Source of the DNA: Candidatus Altimarinota bacterium
GTDB taxonomy: Bacteria > Patescibacteriota > Gracilibacteria > BD1-5 > UBA2023
Assembly: GCA_003488655.1 (NCBI GenBank)
Contig: DNKW01000020.1
Location: forward strand, 1-7,927
DNA: 7,927 nt
Direction: 5' to 3'
Position 1 is the first letter of the stretch, and each line of letters opens with the position of its first letter. The notes under the pieces were generated by a model, which worked only from the letters and a program-made list of their open reading frames with translations, did not search any database and was not told the DNA's origin. Of the stretch, positions 7,388 to 7,927 are shown piece by piece. The position numbers and the translations under genes are program-made.

Positions 7388-7421
7388 CGGGAAATATTCA
7401 TAACTGGTAATTATTCATTTT

Positions 7422-7927
7422 ATGAAAATTTTCTCTTCTCTTCTCGGGTTTTTCGTTCTTTTTTTCGTTTCTCCGGTCTTCGCTGTCTCGGGAACGGACA
7501 TTAATCCAATGAATCTTCCCAAACTCACCGAGTATGTGGAGGATTTTTCGAATACCCTCTCCCCTGCTGATCTCACAAGTCTCCGGCAGACATCACGCGA
7601 TTATGAGATGAAAACAACGAATCAAATGGTAGTCGTACTCATCCCGAACCGAAACGGAAACGAACTTTTCGATATTGGGATGGGGATTTTTAAGAGCAAC
7701 CAGATTGGACAAAAAGGGAAAGACAACGGGGTACTCCTTGTTATCGCGACCGAGGAAAAGAAAATCCGCATCGTCACGGGATATGGGCTCGAGGGGGATG
7801 TCCCTGATGTGCTTGCGAGTGATTTCATCGAGAAGAGCATACGTCCGCTTGTAAATGAAGGAAAATACACTGAGGCAGTCCGAGCATTTTTCGATCGGAC
7901 AACCCAGGCGATTGGAACGGACGAAGG
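7422..7927 (+). CDS. TPM-domain (YgcG-like) exported protein, 5' part; runs off window
   Basis: The frame is open from the ATG at 7422 to the right edge (168 codons plus two bases). A signal peptide is clear: MKIF, a hydrophobic stretch about residues 5-17, and a cleavage-like site after VFA (residue 21). The TPM domain follows: LPKLTEYVEDFSNTLS, NQMVVVLIPNRNG, IGQKGKDNGVLLVIATEEKKIRI, VTGYGLEGDVPD and an IRPLVNEGKYTEAV region. In the wider family the domain is extracytoplasmic and is often followed by a C-terminal membrane helix or Gly-rich tail, which would lie outside this window. It follows lemA on the same strand by 109 bases, a common pairing, so a joint envelope role is likely but unproven. 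No TGA occurs in the visible frame and no Shine-Dalgarno sequence precedes the ATG. Confidence 0.92.
   Translation, partial: MKIFSSLLGFFVLFFVSPVFAVSGTDINPMNLPKLTEYVEDFSNTLSPADLTSLRQTSRDYEMKTTNQMVVVLIPNRNGNELFDIGMGIFKSNQIGQKGKDNGVLLVIATEEKKIRIVTGYGLEGDVPDVLASDFIEKSIRPLVNEGKYTEAVRAFFDRTTQAIGTDE

Noticed and set aside
7313..7421. tRNA-like GTTCGA and GTTCAAA motifs between lemA and the TPM gene
   Set aside because: No T-stem, anticodon arm or acceptor pairing could be formed around them on either strand.

Overview
The window looks like chromosomal DNA from a Candidate Phyla Radiation (Patescibacteria) bacterium that reads UGA as glycine (genetic code 25). Gracilibacteria (BD1-5) is the first guess and Absconditabacteria (SR1) the alternative. 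The evidence is internal. Four of the six genes are interrupted by in-frame TGA codons, eight in total. In each case the same frame continues into sequence that belongs to the same protein, and all four gene ends visible in the window are TAA. TGG is still used for Trp, in one gene three codons after a TGA, so this is not the Mycoplasma-type UGA=Trp code. Under the standard code these genes would be reported as fragments or pseudogenes.

Layout, left to right. (1) Minus strand, 1-2516: nrdA, the large subunit of class I ribonucleotide reductase. Its 3' end lies beyond the left edge. It has two N-terminal ATP-cone-like regions and two UGA-Gly codons. (2) 2517-2818: an AT-rich divergent intergenic region. 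It holds a good minus-strand promoter overlaid by an NrdR-box-like palindrome, a possible plus-strand promoter and one perfect DnaA-box sequence. (3) Plus strand, 2819-3790: a 323-residue protein ending in a FISUMP/Fib_succ_major-type domain, recovered only by reading three UGA codons as Gly. (4) 3791-3830: a perfect 40-nt palindrome between convergent genes, probably a two-way terminator. (5) Minus strand, 3841-5811: ftsH, the membrane AAA+ zinc protease, with one UGA-Gly and a probable own promoter. (6) 5923-5957: a terminator hairpin. (7) Minus strand, 5973-6560: a 195-residue protein of unknown function with two UGA-Gly codons. (8) Plus strand, 6698-7312: lemA, then from 7422 off the right edge a TPM-domain (YgcG-like) exported protein. 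The lemA/TPM pair is common in bacteria.

Nucleotide supply (nrdA) and membrane protein quality control (ftsH) are housekeeping functions. LemA and the TPM protein probably act together at the membrane. The FISUMP protein and the 195-residue protein are the accessory, poorly understood part. No mobile element, CRISPR array, rRNA or tRNA was seen. None of the six start codons has a recognisable Shine-Dalgarno sequence.
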